Assembly: GCA_002347645.1 (NCBI GenBank) | Contig: DDYF01000009.1 | Coordinates: forward strand, 1 to 64,000 | Direction of reading: 5' to 3' | Length of the DNA stretch: 64,000 nt | Origin: Thermoleophilia bacterium UBA2241 | GTDB lineage: Bacteria; Actinomycetota; Thermoleophilia; UBA2241 | Shown: in pieces, positions 8,509 to 17,837 of the stretch | Layout: each line of letters starts with the position of its first letter | Numbering within the stretch: position 1 is the first letter of the stretch | Notes under the pieces: generated by a model | Seen by the model: the letters and a program-made list of their open reading frames with translations, nothing else | Databases searched by the model: none | What the model was told of the DNA's origin: nothing | Translations under genes and position numbers: made by a program

Positions 8509-8624
8509 TCCCATTCGCGGCGAGTCGCCGCCGTGTCCCGCCGCCGCAGGCAACGCTTCGGCCTTCCCGCTCGACCTGCGCGGCAGTACGATGAAGCTAC
8601 GGCACTCGAGCAGGGGGATCGGGA

Positions 8625-9995
8625 ATGCGCACCTCGCACAGGACATCACCGTGGCCGGCCGGGGCGCTCGTCGCGCTCGCGCTTCTTGTCGTGGCGCTGC
8701 TCGCGCCGGCGGTCGCCACCGCGGCGTCGGGCGACCTTGTCTGGGCAAAGGGCATCGAGCTGGGTCTTGCCAGAGAGGAGTTCAGCGACCTGGCGAAGGG
8801 GCCCAACGGGACCATCTACGCGGTCGGGCGCGCCAACCACAGCGCCGGTGTCGGCGACGTCCTCGTCGCCAAGTACTCGCCCCGAGGCAAGCGGCTGTGG
8901 AAGCGCGTCTACGACAGCTCGTTCCACGGCGACGACTACGGGGCGGCGATCGCCGTGGATGGGCGGGGCAACGCCTTCGTGACCGGGTTGAGCGCCAGCT
9001 CCGCCCACGGACTCGACGCCCTCACGATCAAGTACTCGAGCGGTGGCACCAGGCAGTGGGTGCGCCGCTACAACGGTATGGCCGACGCGACCGATTCGGG
9101 CGCCGACGTCGCCGTCGACGCGGACGGCAACGCGTACGTGGCGATGACGAGCACCGTCATGGGCGGCATGAACATCGTGGTGGTCAAGTACCGTCCCGGC
9201 GGCGGGAAAGCGTACGAGACCATGTGGGCCGGCCCCAGCGGCGACGACTACGCGAAGGCGCTGACTGTGGACGGCCGCGGCCGGGCCTACGTCGTCGGCC
9301 GCGCCGGGACGGCGACGGCGCACGCGAACGCCGTCATCGTCCGGCTCAAGACCACCGGCGCGGTGGGCTGGGCCCGCATGTACAACGGGGCGGCCAGCCT
9401 CGACGACGAGGGCCTGCGCGTCATGCTGCGCGGCACATCCGTGTACCTGATGGGGCGGTCGCAACGCGAAGGGGGCCGCAGCTGCCTGCTCGCCGTCAGG
9501 TACGGGCTGACTGGCGCGCGCAAGTGGGCGCGGGTCAGCGACACCGCGGGCAGCATCGACTTCGTCGCCGGAGGGTGGGTCGACCGCTACGAGAACGTGA
9601 CCGTCGGCGGGCAGCTCTCCGTGGCGGGCCCCGAGGGCACCCGCGGCGTGGCGGTGTCGTGGAACAAGTCCGGTGTGTTCCGCTGGGAGAACACCTACTA
9701 CACGACTGCGACCACCGAGGCCGTCGGGTTCAGCGCCGTGACCGGAAGCGCCGGTGGAGCGGTCTACTGCAGCGGGTGGGCCGACCGCGGCACGGCGTTC
9801 GACAGTCTGGTGGTCAAGTACCGCAAGGGCGGGAGCCTTGCCTGGGCGCAGCCCTTCAACAGCGACCCGTACGAGGGCGCGGATTCGCAGTGCCTGCTGC
9901 TCACCGGCGGGACCACCGGCGGCGTGTACTCCGGCGGCGCGCTCTCGGTCGGCGGGGCGTCCTACTCGGCCGTCCTGCTCAAGTACCGGCCGTGA
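8625..9995 (+). CDS. Secreted SBBP-type beta-propeller protein
   Basis: A 456-residue exported protein. A signal peptide is clear (hydrophobic stretch about residues 11-33 ending AVATAASG). The rest contains roughly seven degenerate repeats of about 50-60 residues, each with a pattern like vxKYsxxGxrxWxRxYxG followed by DxaaaxavDxxGNaYvxG, typical of SBBP/PQQ-like beta-propeller blades. Examples are KYSPRGKRLWKRVY and KYSSGGTRQWVRRYNG. No catalytic residues are apparent, so a binding or structural surface role is likely. Start ATG is at 8625 with a GGGGGATCGGG sequence upstream. Confidence 0.75.
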   Translation: MRTSHRTSPWPAGALVALALLVVALLAPAVATAASGDLVWAKGIELGLAREEFSDLAKGPNGTIYAVGRANHSAGVGDVLVAKYSPRGKRLWKRVYDSSFHGDDYGAAIAVDGRGNAFVTGLSASSAHGLDALTIKYSSGGTRQWVRRYNGMADATDSGADVAVDADGNAYVAMTSTVMGGMNIVVVKYRPGGGKAYETMWAGPSGDDYAKALTVDGRGRAYVVGRAGTATAHANAVIVRLKTTGAVGWARMYNGAASLDDEGLRVMLRGTSVYLMGRSQREGGRSCLLAVRYGLTGARKWARVSDTAGSIDFVAGGWVDRYENVTVGGQLSVAGPEGTRGVAVSWNKSGVFRWENTYYTTATTEAVGFSAVTGSAGGAVYCSGWADRGTAFDSLVVKYRKGGSLAWAQPFNSDPYEGADSQCLLLTGGTTGGVYSGGALSVGGASYSAVLLKYRP

Positions 9996-10303
9996 CGTGA
10001 CGGCGGGGGCGCCGGCCTCGCGCTCCGCGAACGCGATGAGCAGCGCGACGTCGTGCATCGTTCGGGTGGCATCCGTTCGATCCATGCCCGTGTTCTACTC
10101 CGGCGGTCTGGGTGGCGGCGCAGCGCCCGCTGGGAGGTCGCTGTGGATCGGCGCCTCGCCGCGGGCGACGCGCGCGCGGGCGGCGTGTACACTGGTCCCG
10201 TTCGCCCGGCCGGCGCAGCGCCGCCGGGCGTTCGAGTGTCGGCCCTCGACCGCCCGTGCGCAGCACCCGGCCGTCAGCTGCCCCCTACAGAAAGACAGCG
10301 ACC
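9996..10303. other. Intergenic region upstream of typA
   Basis: About 308 bp without a convincing gene. It holds a short GC-rich inverted repeat near 10203-10230 (CGCCCGGC and GCCGGGCG arms), and a TACACT hexamer at 10188-10193 that could be a -10 element for typA. No clear -35 partner is visible. Confidence 0.4.
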
Positions 10304-12262
10304 GTGCACGCCGTCGACAAGATCCGCAATCTCGCGATCATCGCCCACATCGACCACGGCAAGACGACGCTGATCGACAGCATCTTCCGCGCCGCCCACG
10401 TGTTCCGCGAGAACGCGCAGGTCGAGGAGCGCGTCATGGACAGCAACGACCTCGAACGCGAGCGCGGCATCACGATCCGCTCCAAGCACTGCACGGTGGA
10501 GTGGAAGGACTACCTGATCAACATCATCGACACGCCGGGGCACGCCGACTTCTCGGGCGAGGTCGAGCGCGTGCTCAGCATGGTCGACTCTGTCCTGCTG
10601 CTCGTCGATGCCAACGAGGGCCCCATGCCGCAGACGCGCTACGTGCTCATGCGCGCCTTGCGCCTTGGCCTGCGGCCGATCGTCGTCGTCAACAAGGCCG
10701 ATCGGCCGAACGCCGATCCGTCCGGCGCCCTCGACAAGACCTTCGACCTCTTCGTCGAGCTCGGCGCCGACAACGACCAGCTCGACTTCCCCGTGCTCTA
10801 CGGCTCCGGCCTCGAGGGCTGGATCGTCAGCGATCTGGACGAGTACCAGAGGGAGGAGCACGAGCGCGAGGCGCACGTCGCCGACGGCGGCACGCTCTCG
10901 CCGTCGCTGCTCAAGGAACTGGCCGACGCCGCCATGAACGACCTCTTCGAGACGATCGTCGCCAAGGTCCCGGCGCCCGACGTGGACCAGGGCGCGCCCT
11001 TCCTGATGCAGGTCAGCACGCTCGCCTGGAGTGACTACATCGGCCGCATCGGCTGCGGGCGCGTGCTGCAGGGCGGCCTCAAGGTGGGTGATGAGCTGCA
11101 GCGCGTCACGACACGGCAGCTGCAGGTCGGCGACCCCGAGGCCGGCTGGGAGATGACCGGCGCGGAGACCGCCCGCATCACGCACCTCTGGGTCACCCAC
11201 GGCCTCGAGAACCGCGAGGTCGACGAGGTCGCCGCCGGCGACATCGTCTGGCTCGCCGGCCCCGACGAGATCGCGCTCGGCGACACCCTGGCCTCGCTCG
11301 AGCTCGAGGCGGCCGGCGCAGCGCTGCCGCCGCTCGAGATCGAAGAGCCGACGGTCAGCATGTTCTTCCTCGTCAACAACGGTCCGTTCGCCGGCCAGGA
11401 CGGTCGCGCCGTGACGCTCCGCCAGATCAGGGACAGGCTGGAGCGCGAGGTTCGCGTCAATGTCGCCCTGCGCGTCGAGGACCTCGGCCGCCCCGACGGT
11501 GTCAAGGTGAGCGGCCGCGGCGAGCTGCACCTCGCGATCCTCATCGAGGAGATGCGCCGCGAGGGTCTCGAGCTTTGCGTCAGCCGTCCCGAGGTCATCA
11601 CCCACCGCGACGAGCACGGCAAGGTGCTCGAGCCGATGGAACAGCTCATCATCGACGTGCCCGATCAGTACCAGGGGACGGTCATCCAGGAGCTCAGCCT
11701 GCGCAAGGGCGAGCTCGTCGCGGTCGAGGCGGCGCCCACGGGCCTCGTCCGCCTCGAGTTCACGATCTCGACCCGCGGCCTCATCGGCTACCGCTCCGAC
11801 TTCCTCACCGAGACGCGCGGTCTGGGCGTGATGAGCTCGCGCTTCAGTGGCTACGGCCCGTGGCGGGGCGAGCTCCCGGGCCGCGAGCGCGGCTCGCTCG
11901 TCAGTCAGGCGGCCGGCGAGGCCGCCGCCTACTCGCTCGAGAATCTGCAGCAGCGCGCCGTCCTCTTCATCCGCCCGATGGACCGCGTCTACGAGGGCAT
12001 GATCGTGGGCGAGAACTCGCGCCGCGACGACATGCTGTGCAACCCCACCAAGCGCAAGCAGCTCGGCAACTACCGCTCCTCCACCAAGGAGATCGACGCC
12101 GGCCTCAAGGTGCCGCGCCCGCTGACCCTCGAGAGCGCCCTCGAATGGATCGCCGACGACGAGCTGGTCGAGGTCACGCCCAAGACGGTGCGCGTGCGCA
12201 AGGCGATCCTCAGCGCCGAGGAGCGTAAGAAGGCGGAGAAGCGGGGCGCCGCGGCGCTCTGA
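10304..12262 (+). CDS. typA: Translational GTPase TypA/BipA
   Basis: A ribosome-associated GTPase of 652 residues. G motifs are clear: AHIDHGKTT (G1), DTPGHADF (G3) and NKAD (G4), followed by EF-Tu domain II, EF-G-like domains III and V and the TypA-specific C-terminal domain (GLIGYRSDFLTETRG, NPTKRKQLGNYRSS). GTG at 10304 begins MHAVDKIRNLAIIAHIDHGK; the Shine-Dalgarno is weak. The protein is about 40 residues longer than E. coli BipA, mostly because of an acidic insertion after the G domain (about residues 170-205, around DLDEYQREEHEREAH). The role is in ribosome assembly and stress or cold adaptation (family knowledge). Confidence 0.95.
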   Translation: MHAVDKIRNLAIIAHIDHGKTTLIDSIFRAAHVFRENAQVEERVMDSNDLERERGITIRSKHCTVEWKDYLINIIDTPGHADFSGEVERVLSMVDSVLLLVDANEGPMPQTRYVLMRALRLGLRPIVVVNKADRPNADPSGALDKTFDLFVELGADNDQLDFPVLYGSGLEGWIVSDLDEYQREEHEREAHVADGGTLSPSLLKELADAAMNDLFETIVAKVPAPDVDQGAPFLMQVSTLAWSDYIGRIGCGRVLQGGLKVGDELQRVTTRQLQVGDPEAGWEMTGAETARITHLWVTHGLENREVDEVAAGDIVWLAGPDEIALGDTLASLELEAAGAALPPLEIEEPTVSMFFLVNNGPFAGQDGRAVTLRQIRDRLEREVRVNVALRVEDLGRPDGVKVSGRGELHLAILIEEMRREGLELCVSRPEVITHRDEHGKVLEPMEQLIIDVPDQYQGTVIQELSLRKGELVAVEAAPTGLVRLEFTISTRGLIGYRSDFLTETRGLGVMSSRFSGYGPWRGELPGRERGSLVSQAAGEAAAYSLENLQQRAVLFIRPMDRVYEGMIVGENSRRDDMLCNPTKRKQLGNYRSSTKEIDAGLKVPRPLTLESALEWIADDELVEVTPKTVRVRKAILSAEERKKAEKRGAAAL

Positions 12263-12289
12263 CACCGCTTCGCGCCGCCCCAGGTCAGC

Positions 12290-13198
12290 TCACGTCTGGC
12301 GGGAAGCAGGGACGCGAGCAGCCTCGTCGCGCGTCTCCACGGCGGATCTGCGCGTCGGCGCCGTGCCGAGCACCGAGCCCAGCAGGATCAGCGGCAGCCC
12401 GACGGCGATGCCGAGGGTGAACGGCTCTCCCATCAGCGCGACGCCGAGCAGCACCGCGACCAGCGGGTTGACGTAGGTGACCACGGTGGAGCGCGAAGGC
12501 CCCACCTCGGCGATGAGCCAGAAGAACAGGAGGAAGCCGAGGGCCGTGCCGACGAAGGCCAGCACGGCCACGGCGCCCACCGTCTCGGCCGAAACGGACG
12601 CGGGAAGACTCGTCAGCGCGGGGATCGCGTACGCCACCGCGGTCATGGACAGCGAGGTCGACACGACGCCGAGGCTCGGGATGTCGGTCAGCCAGCGGCT
12701 GATGATCAGCGGTCCGATCGCGTAGCAGCAGGCCGCGACGATCACCTCGGCGGCGGCGAAGGGGCTGCCGCCGCCGACGTCGATGCCGAGCAGAGCGGCG
12801 ACGCCGACGAACCCGATGACGAGTCCGAGCAGGCGGCGGGCGTCGAGCGGGTCGTGCGCGCCGGCGAGCCGGTAGATCACGGCGCCGATGAGCGGGACGG
12901 AGGCGATCAGGAGCCCGGTCATCGAGCTCGACAGCCGCTCCTGCGCGTGGGACAGGAGCACCCACGGCAGGGCGAGCTCGGCGGCGGCGCAGGCGAGCAC
13001 GTACGGCCACCGCTGGAGCGCCGGCCGGATCTCGCCGCGCCGCCAGGCGAGGGGGACCAGCAGCATGACCGCCGGCAGCGTGCGGAAGAACACCAGCGTC
13101 TGCGGCGCCAGCTCACGGACGGCGATCGCCGTGAACATGTACGGGATCCCCCAGATGATGCACAGCGTGACGAAGAGCACCCAGCCCTTGCGCGACAC
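12290..13198 (-). CDS. EamA/DMT-family transporter
   Basis: A protein of about 302 residues with ten predicted transmembrane helices in two EamA repeats (about residues 6-140 and 150-285), typical of drug/metabolite exporters in the inner membrane. It starts VSRKGWVLFVTLCIIWGIPY. GTG at 13198 was chosen because GGAGGGAGG lies eight bases upstream and the first helix begins at once; a longer frame extending to 13384 would add an Arg-rich non-family leader. Substrate unknown. It is divergent from the GalT-like gene. Confidence 0.85.
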   Translation of the reverse strand: MSRKGWVLFVTLCIIWGIPYMFTAIAVRELAPQTLVFFRTLPAVMLLVPLAWRRGEIRPALQRWPYVLACAAAELALPWVLLSHAQERLSSSMTGLLIASVPLIGAVIYRLAGAHDPLDARRLLGLVIGFVGVAALLGIDVGGGSPFAAAEVIVAACCYAIGPLIISRWLTDIPSLGVVSTSLSMTAVAYAIPALTSLPASVSAETVGAVAVLAFVGTALGFLLFFWLIAEVGPSRSTVVTYVNPLVAVLLGVALMGEPFTLGIAVGLPLILLGSVLGTAPTRRSAVETRDEAARVPASRQT

Positions 13199-13404
13199 GA
13201 CCTTTGCCTCCCTCCACCTCGGGGCCGCTGGTTCCCGGAGTCTACGCGAACGCCCGGTCGTTGGCCGCCGGCACGACGTGCCGGCGCGGTGCCGACGCGG
13301 TCTCGGCGCGGCGCCGCCACGGTGGGGCCGCGCGGGCCACGTTGCCGCTGCCGGCGCTTTGGCCGTAGCATCGGACCGGCACACACAGCGTCGCGGAGGG
13401 CGTC

Positions 13405-14490
13405 ATGGGTCTGATCCGGTTCGAGCGCAGCGTCGAGAAGGCGGGCTTCTTCAGCCCGCTGGCGGGCATGGAGTACGCCGAGCAGACGATCGAGGTGCGC
13501 CGTGACCCGTTGACGGGCGCGACGGCGGTCTCCTCGTCGGAGCTCTCGACCAAGGAGGAGATGTTCTTCGGCAAGACGGACTGGGACCACGCGAACGACC
13601 TGGCGACGCGGTCCCGGCAGGGCTGCTTCTTCTGCCCCGAGAAGGTCTTCGACGTCACGCCGATGTACCCCGACGAGGTCGTCGAGGGCGGCCGCATCAG
13701 CCGGGGCCGGGCGCTCGTCTTCCCCAACCTGTTCCCACTCGCCGCGATCCACGCCGTGGTGACGTACCCCGAGAAGCACTCCCTGCGGCCGTCCGAGTTC
13801 GCGCCCGATCTGCTCGAGGAAGGGCTCGGCGCGGCGGTCGACTTCGCCGGCCGCGCCGAGCGCGCCTACCCTGCGACGCGCCACCTGCAGGTGTGCTGCA
13901 ACCATATGCTCCCGGCCGGTGCCAGCATGGTGCACCCGCACTTCCAGGTCTTCGGCGGCGAAGCGGTGCCGGCGCTGGTGCAGACGGCGTGGAGCTGCTC
14001 GGCGGCCTTCGCGCGCGAGCACCGCGCGTCGTACTGGCGGACGCTGACGGACGAGGAGAAGGCGAGCGGCGAGCGCTTCATCGGCGAGCAGGCCGGCTGC
14101 GTCTGGCTCGCCCCCTACGCGCCCATCGGCAACCGCGAGGTCATGGCCGTCGTGCCCGGTGCCGCCCGGGTCTCGGCGCTGGGCGCCGAGCAGGTGACGG
14201 CGCTCGCCGCCGGCCTCTCGCGTGTGCTGGCCTGGTACGAGGACGTGGGCCTCTCGGCGTTCAACTTCACGCTGCACGGAGGCCCACTCGGCGGCGCGGC
14301 AGGTGTCGCGGGCGACGCGAGCGGCGATCCCATCCATCCCGTCGTGCTGCGCATCATCGCGCGGTCGGCCTTCAAACCGGACTTCCGCACCGACGACTAC
14401 TTCCTGCAGAAGCAGCTCGGCGGCGAGCTGATCTTCGAGACGCCCGAGGCGATCGCGGCGACGCTGCGCGAGGGGTTCGCGGGCGGCTGA
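13405..14490 (+). CDS. GalT-like HIT-superfamily nucleotidyltransferase
   Basis: A 361-residue protein resembling galactose-1-phosphate uridylyltransferase and related nucleotide-sugar transferases. CFFCPE near residue 74 matches the N-terminal Cys pair that binds zinc in GalT-like enzymes. MVHPHFQVFGGE near residue 176 carries the HxHxQ HIT signature with the nucleophilic histidine, although the usual HPHGQ reads HPHFQ. The C-terminal half contains further HIT-like elements (FNFTLHGGP, HPVVLRI). No other Leloir genes are nearby, so the substrate could be another sugar or nucleotide. Start ATG is at 13405 with GGAGGG upstream. Confidence 0.75.
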   Translation: MGLIRFERSVEKAGFFSPLAGMEYAEQTIEVRRDPLTGATAVSSSELSTKEEMFFGKTDWDHANDLATRSRQGCFFCPEKVFDVTPMYPDEVVEGGRISRGRALVFPNLFPLAAIHAVVTYPEKHSLRPSEFAPDLLEEGLGAAVDFAGRAERAYPATRHLQVCCNHMLPAGASMVHPHFQVFGGEAVPALVQTAWSCSAAFAREHRASYWRTLTDEEKASGERFIGEQAGCVWLAPYAPIGNREVMAVVPGAARVSALGAEQVTALAAGLSRVLAWYEDVGLSAFNFTLHGGPLGGAAGVAGDASGDPIHPVVLRIIARSAFKPDFRTDDYFLQKQLGGELIFETPEAIAATLREGFAGG

Positions 14491-14520
14491 GCCGGCGCTC
14501 GCCCGCCGCGCTCAGCCGCC
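14482..14520. terminator. Hairpin between convergent genes
   Basis: GGCGGCTGAGC (14482-14492) pairs with GCTCAGCCGCC (14510-14520) around a 17-base loop. It spans the ends of the converging GalT-like and flavodoxin genes and overlaps both 3' ends. Confidence 0.5.
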
Positions 14521-15009
14521 GAGGCGCGCGAGCTCGGCGCCCCAGGCGCGCGCCCGCTCGAGCTCGCCGTCGCGCAGCGGACCGTACCGGCCCGCGACGA
14601 TGAAGCCGGTGGGCTCGGCGAGCCGAGCGTAGCCTTTGCTCTCGAGCGCCTTGGCGATCGTCGGGGCGCCCTTGCCGAACGGTCCCTTCACCCGGGTGTC
14701 GAACGCTGCAGAACGGCCACTCCCGGCCGGGAGGGCGTCGAGCCACGAGCGCAGCGACGGGTGCGACAGGTCCGGCGGGGGCGCTCCCTTGCCCGGGGTC
14801 TTGCGGATGTCCTCGCGCGCCTTGTCCGACGAGAGGCGGAAGGCGAAGACCGGGGCGCCGGCGACGATGAGGTCGACGCTCTCCATCGCCGCGCCGGTCG
14901 CTTCCGCCGTGGTCAACGCCGGCGTGTCCGCGCCGATGCCCTCCGCGATGGCGTGCGCGACGGCGGCGGTGTTTCCCCACACCGACTCGTACACGACGAC
15001 GGTCTTCAT
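14512..15009 (-). CDS. Flavodoxin-family protein
   Basis: A 165-residue cytoplasmic FMN protein. The phosphate-binding loop near the N-terminus (VVVYESVWGNTAAVAHAIA) and the aromatic/Gly-rich loop (VAGAPVFAFRLSSD) match flavodoxin-like domains. The C-terminal half carries TGFIVAGRYGPLRDGELERA, typical of flavodoxin-like proteins in actinobacteria. AGGAGG lies nine bases upstream of the ATG at 15009. It may act as an electron carrier or a quinone reductase; nothing nearby fixes the partner. Confidence 0.8.
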   Translation of the reverse strand: MKTVVVYESVWGNTAAVAHAIAEGIGADTPALTTAEATGAAMESVDLIVAGAPVFAFRLSSDKAREDIRKTPGKGAPPPDLSHPSLRSWLDALPAGSGRSAAFDTRVKGPFGKGAPTIAKALESKGYARLAEPTGFIVAGRYGPLRDGELERARAWGAELARLGG

Positions 15010-15189
15010 GATGCAGGACCTCCTGGCCTCGACGATGGTCGCGTGACAGAGCGTGGACTGTGGTGTGGCGCACGAGCTCGTGCCTCGATGCGCTCGTCCA
15101 CTGCAGTCTACGCCGCGCTCGCTGCGCGGTGGGAACGTTTCACCTCGCCCTACGGTCTAGTACGGTGTCGAGGCGAAGGGGGCCCGAGG

Positions 15190-15768
15190 ATGGACGACCT
15201 GCAGCTCGTGGAAGCGGCGCGGCGCGGCAACGACCGAGCCTTCGCCGTGCTCGTGCGCTTGCACGAGCGCGCGCTCTACTGCACGGCGTTCTCGATCCTG
15301 GGCTCGAGCTGGGACGCCAGCGACGCGGTGCAGGACGCGTTTCTCGAGGCGTACGCGCGCATCGATACGCTACGCGACGCCTCGCGGTTCAAGCCCTGGC
15401 TGGTGCGGATCCTCGTCAACGGCTGCTACGACGCGCTCGGCAGGCGCCGCCGCCTCGTGCCCGTCGGCGAGACGGTGGAGCCGCCGGCGACGGGAGAGCG
15501 CCCGGCGCGGGCGTCCACCGGCCAGCCCGAGGAGGCACACGCGTTCATCGGCACGGAGGCGCAGCTCGACCTCTTCCGCGCACTCCGCGCTCTGGACGAG
15601 GGAGATCGCATGGTGCTCGCCCTGCGGTACTTCCTCGACCTGAAGGTGGGCGACGTCGCGACCGCGCTCGACATCCCCGCGGGGACGGTCAAGTCCCGCA
15701 TCAATCGCGCGCTCGGGAGGCTCGCCCAGGGCCTCGGCCGGCACGCGCCGCTGGAGGTGGCGCAATGA
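15190..15768 (+). CDS. ECF-type RNA polymerase sigma factor
   Basis: A 192-residue sigma factor. Region 2 (about residues 18-85) includes DAVQDAFLEAYARIDTLRD for -10 recognition. Region 4 (about 125-185) has a helix-turn-helix with DLKVGDVATALDIPAGTVKS and RINRALGRL. ATG at 15190 follows AAGGGGG. Its TGA overlaps the ATG of the anti-sigma gene (ATGA at 15765), so the two are translationally coupled. The sigma factor is presumably held inactive by its partner until an envelope signal releases it. Confidence 0.92.
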   Translation: MDDLQLVEAARRGNDRAFAVLVRLHERALYCTAFSILGSSWDASDAVQDAFLEAYARIDTLRDASRFKPWLVRILVNGCYDALGRRRRLVPVGETVEPPATGERPARASTGQPEEAHAFIGTEAQLDLFRALRALDEGDRMVLALRYFLDLKVGDVATALDIPAGTVKSRINRALGRLAQGLGRHAPLEVAQ

Positions 15769-16676
15769 GCTGTCACGAGATCAGGGAGTCGCTCGAGGGC
15801 TACATCGCCGGCGACCTCGACGACCTCGAGGCAAGCCGGGTGGCCGAGCATCTGGCCACCTGCCCCGCGTGCGCCGTCGCGTACGAAGAGACCCGCCTCC
15901 TTGTGGGTGAGCTCAAGGATCTGAGGAACGCGTTTCAGCCGACGTGTGTGTTCGAGGAGGTGCCTGACGTTTCCGCCTACGCGAGGAAGCGCGAGGACGC
16001 AGCGGGTCGAGAGGGCGCAGCGGGCCTGGAGCGGCACGCAGCGCCGGGAGATGGGGCGCGCGGCACGCGCGGCGGCGTTCCCGGGCGGTCGTGGAGCCGA
16101 GCTTGGGCAGTGGCTGCGGCCGTGCTGCTCGTGGCGCTGGTCGGCGCCCTTGCGGTGGCCACGGTGCCGTCGCTCGCCCAGAAGTTGCCTCTGCCGGTCG
16201 GGTCGGCGATCGCCGACCTGGAGCACGAGAACCAACTGATGCGCGCGCAGAACCAGGCGATGCGGGACCGCATCGACAAGCTCGAGGCACGGGTCAACGA
16301 GCTCACCGGCGACGACGTCAACGTGGTGCCGACCTCCGAAGACGACGTGCCCGACGAAGTGACGATGGCCGTCCAGCAGGTGGTGATCGAGTTCATCACG
16401 GCGCAGTACGCGGGCGACCTGGAACGGATGAAGGAACTCGCGACGCCCGCCCTGCAGGCGCGTATCGACGCGAGCCCGGACGAGTACCTGCGCGACGGGG
16501 CCGGAACGGTGTCGATCGCGCAGATGACCGACGTGAGCATCTACGAAGGCCTCTACATGACGTTCGTGCGCATGAGCGACACCAAGGAGTTCACGGACTC
16601 GCAGTACCAGGAGAACTTCGGCGTCAAGAAGCTCGGCGAGACGTATCTGGTCGAGTCGATGGAGACCGACGCCTGA
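15765..16676 (+). CDS. Transmembrane anti-sigma factor with zinc-finger domain
   Basis: A 303-residue partner of the preceding ECF sigma factor. The N-terminal zf-HC2 domain (residues 1-45) has the HLATCPAC HxxxCxxC signature. A single transmembrane helix follows near residues 118-138 (AWAVAAAVLLVALVGALAV). Then come a short coiled coil (about 155-185, HENQLMRAQNQAMRDRIDKL) and an extracytoplasmic C-terminal domain that looks like an NTF2/SnoaL-type fold. The architecture suits sensing at or outside the membrane. The four-base overlap with the sigma gene supports co-expression. Confidence 0.88.
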   Translation: MSCHEIRESLEGYIAGDLDDLEASRVAEHLATCPACAVAYEETRLLVGELKDLRNAFQPTCVFEEVPDVSAYARKREDAAGREGAAGLERHAAPGDGARGTRGGVPGRSWSRAWAVAAAVLLVALVGALAVATVPSLAQKLPLPVGSAIADLEHENQLMRAQNQAMRDRIDKLEARVNELTGDDVNVVPTSEDDVPDEVTMAVQQVVIEFITAQYAGDLERMKELATPALQARIDASPDEYLRDGAGTVSIAQMTDVSIYEGLYMTFVRMSDTKEFTDSQYQENFGVKKLGETYLVESMETDA

Positions 16677-16699
16677 GCGGCGCAGGAGGCCGGAAGAGG

Positions 16700-16739
16700 G
16701 GACGCGAAGGGGCCGGCGCCAGCCGGCCCCTTCGCGTCC
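16700..16739. terminator. GC-rich hairpin terminator
   Basis: A perfect 18-bp stem (16700-16717 with 16722-16739) with a GCCA loop, 24 bp after the anti-sigma stop. No U-tract. Confidence 0.8.
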
Positions 16740-16831
16740 GACCAGGGGCGCGGCAGTTCCGCTTCGAGCGCGCATCGCGCGCATCGTCTACCATGGACGG
16801 CTCCGGTTCGTGGGAGCGGAGGTGAGGTGAG

Positions 16832-17029
16832 ATGTACGACTTCTTGTGGGGTCTGTGGAACGGCATCACCGCGTGGCCGCTGCTCATCATCCACGCGTTC
16901 GGGGGGTGGACGCGCTTCCCCGTGTACGACGTGCTGCGCGACGGAGGCTGGTACCAGTTCGGTTTTCTGCTGGGCACGGGCTCTCCCTTCCTCGGCATCT
17001 TCGGGCGTGGCCGGGGGAAGAAGGACTGA
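16832..17029 (+). CDS. Small membrane-associated protein
   Basis: A 65-residue protein rich in aromatic residues (five Trp), with one or two hydrophobic segments (about residues 8-25 and 42-57) and a basic C-terminus (RGRGKKD). GGAGGTGAGG lies just upstream of the ATG at 16832, which supports translation. I do not recognise a named family. It sits 70 bp before the dedA gene and may share its transcript; a membrane role is inferred only from hydrophobicity. Confidence 0.6.
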   Translation: MYDFLWGLWNGITAWPLLIIHAFGGWTRFPVYDVLRDGGWYQFGFLLGTGSPFLGIFGRGRGKKD

Positions 17030-17099
17030 CCCCGGGTCATGGCACGCGTCTGTCGGCGCGTCCGTGCCCCGGTCGGCGCAAAGGGGGTAGGCCGCCCAC

Positions 17100-17735
17100 A
17101 TGCTCGACCGCTTCCTCGACTACGTCGTCCACATGGACGCGTACCTCGCCGACCTCGTCGAGCAGCTGGGCGCGTGGGCATACGCGGCAGTGGCGGCCGT
17201 CATCTTTGCGGAGACGGGTCTGGTCGTGACGCCCTGGCTGCCGGGCGAGTCGCTGCTGATGGCGAGCGGCACGCTGGCGGGCACGGGCATCCTCAACGTC
17301 CTGATCCTCGCCCCGCTCATCTTCGCGGCGGCCTTCCTCGGCGATGTCTGCAACTACCTCATCGGGCGCTTCATCGGCCGTCACCTGCTCGCCAGGCCGC
17401 GACGTCACCTCAAGCCCGAGCACGTCGCGCAGGCGCGCGAGTTCTACGAGCGCCACGGCGGCGCCGCCATCGTCCTCGCCCGCTTCCTGCCCATCGTCCG
17501 CACCCTGGCACCGTTCGTCGCCGGGGTCGCCGGGATGGCCTTTCACCGTCTCTTGTTCTTCGCCGCCATCGCCTCGGCGATCTGGGTGACGGTGTTCGTC
17601 GGCGCCGGCTACTGGTTCGGCACCGTCGACTGGGTCAAGGACTACCTCGCCCTCGGCCTCGCCGTCGCGGTCGCCGCCTCGACGATCCCCGGCTTCATCG
17701 TCTACGTGGTGCACCGCCTCCGGGCGCGGCGCTGA
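17100..17735 (+). CDS. DedA-family (SNARE-associated) membrane protein
   Basis: A 211-residue inner-membrane protein. The core has the DedA motifs: ETGLVVTPWLPGESLLMASG (about residues 38-57), GDVCNYLIGRFIGR (about 81-94), and FYERHGGAAIVLARFLPIVR followed by FVAGVAGM (about 115-145). Family members include undecaprenyl-phosphate or phospholipid flippases and proteins that affect proton motive force. AAGGGGG precedes the ATG at 17100. Confidence 0.9.
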   Translation: MLDRFLDYVVHMDAYLADLVEQLGAWAYAAVAAVIFAETGLVVTPWLPGESLLMASGTLAGTGILNVLILAPLIFAAAFLGDVCNYLIGRFIGRHLLARPRRHLKPEHVAQAREFYERHGGAAIVLARFLPIVRTLAPFVAGVAGMAFHRLLFFAAIASAIWVTVFVGAGYWFGTVDWVKDYLALGLAVAVAASTIPGFIVYVVHRLRARR

Positions 17736-17767
17736 GCGTCACGACCCCTGGCGAAGCGGTCCTGCTG

Positions 17768-17776
17768 TGGTAGCAT
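17768..17776 (+). promoter_or_regulatory. Candidate extended -10 promoter of the hydrogenase-like operon
   Basis: TGGTAGCAT matches an extended -10 (TGN-TAGCAT) about 62 bp upstream of the first gene of the operon. No convincing -35 hexamer is seen, as is common for extended -10 promoters. It resembles TGCTATACT and TGCTAGACT found before two other genes in this window. Confidence 0.35.
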
Positions 17777-17837
17777 GCGGCCGTGGACTCGGTTTGACCG
17801 GCACGGTCTGGGCTTGGCCTCAGAGACTGGAGGACCG

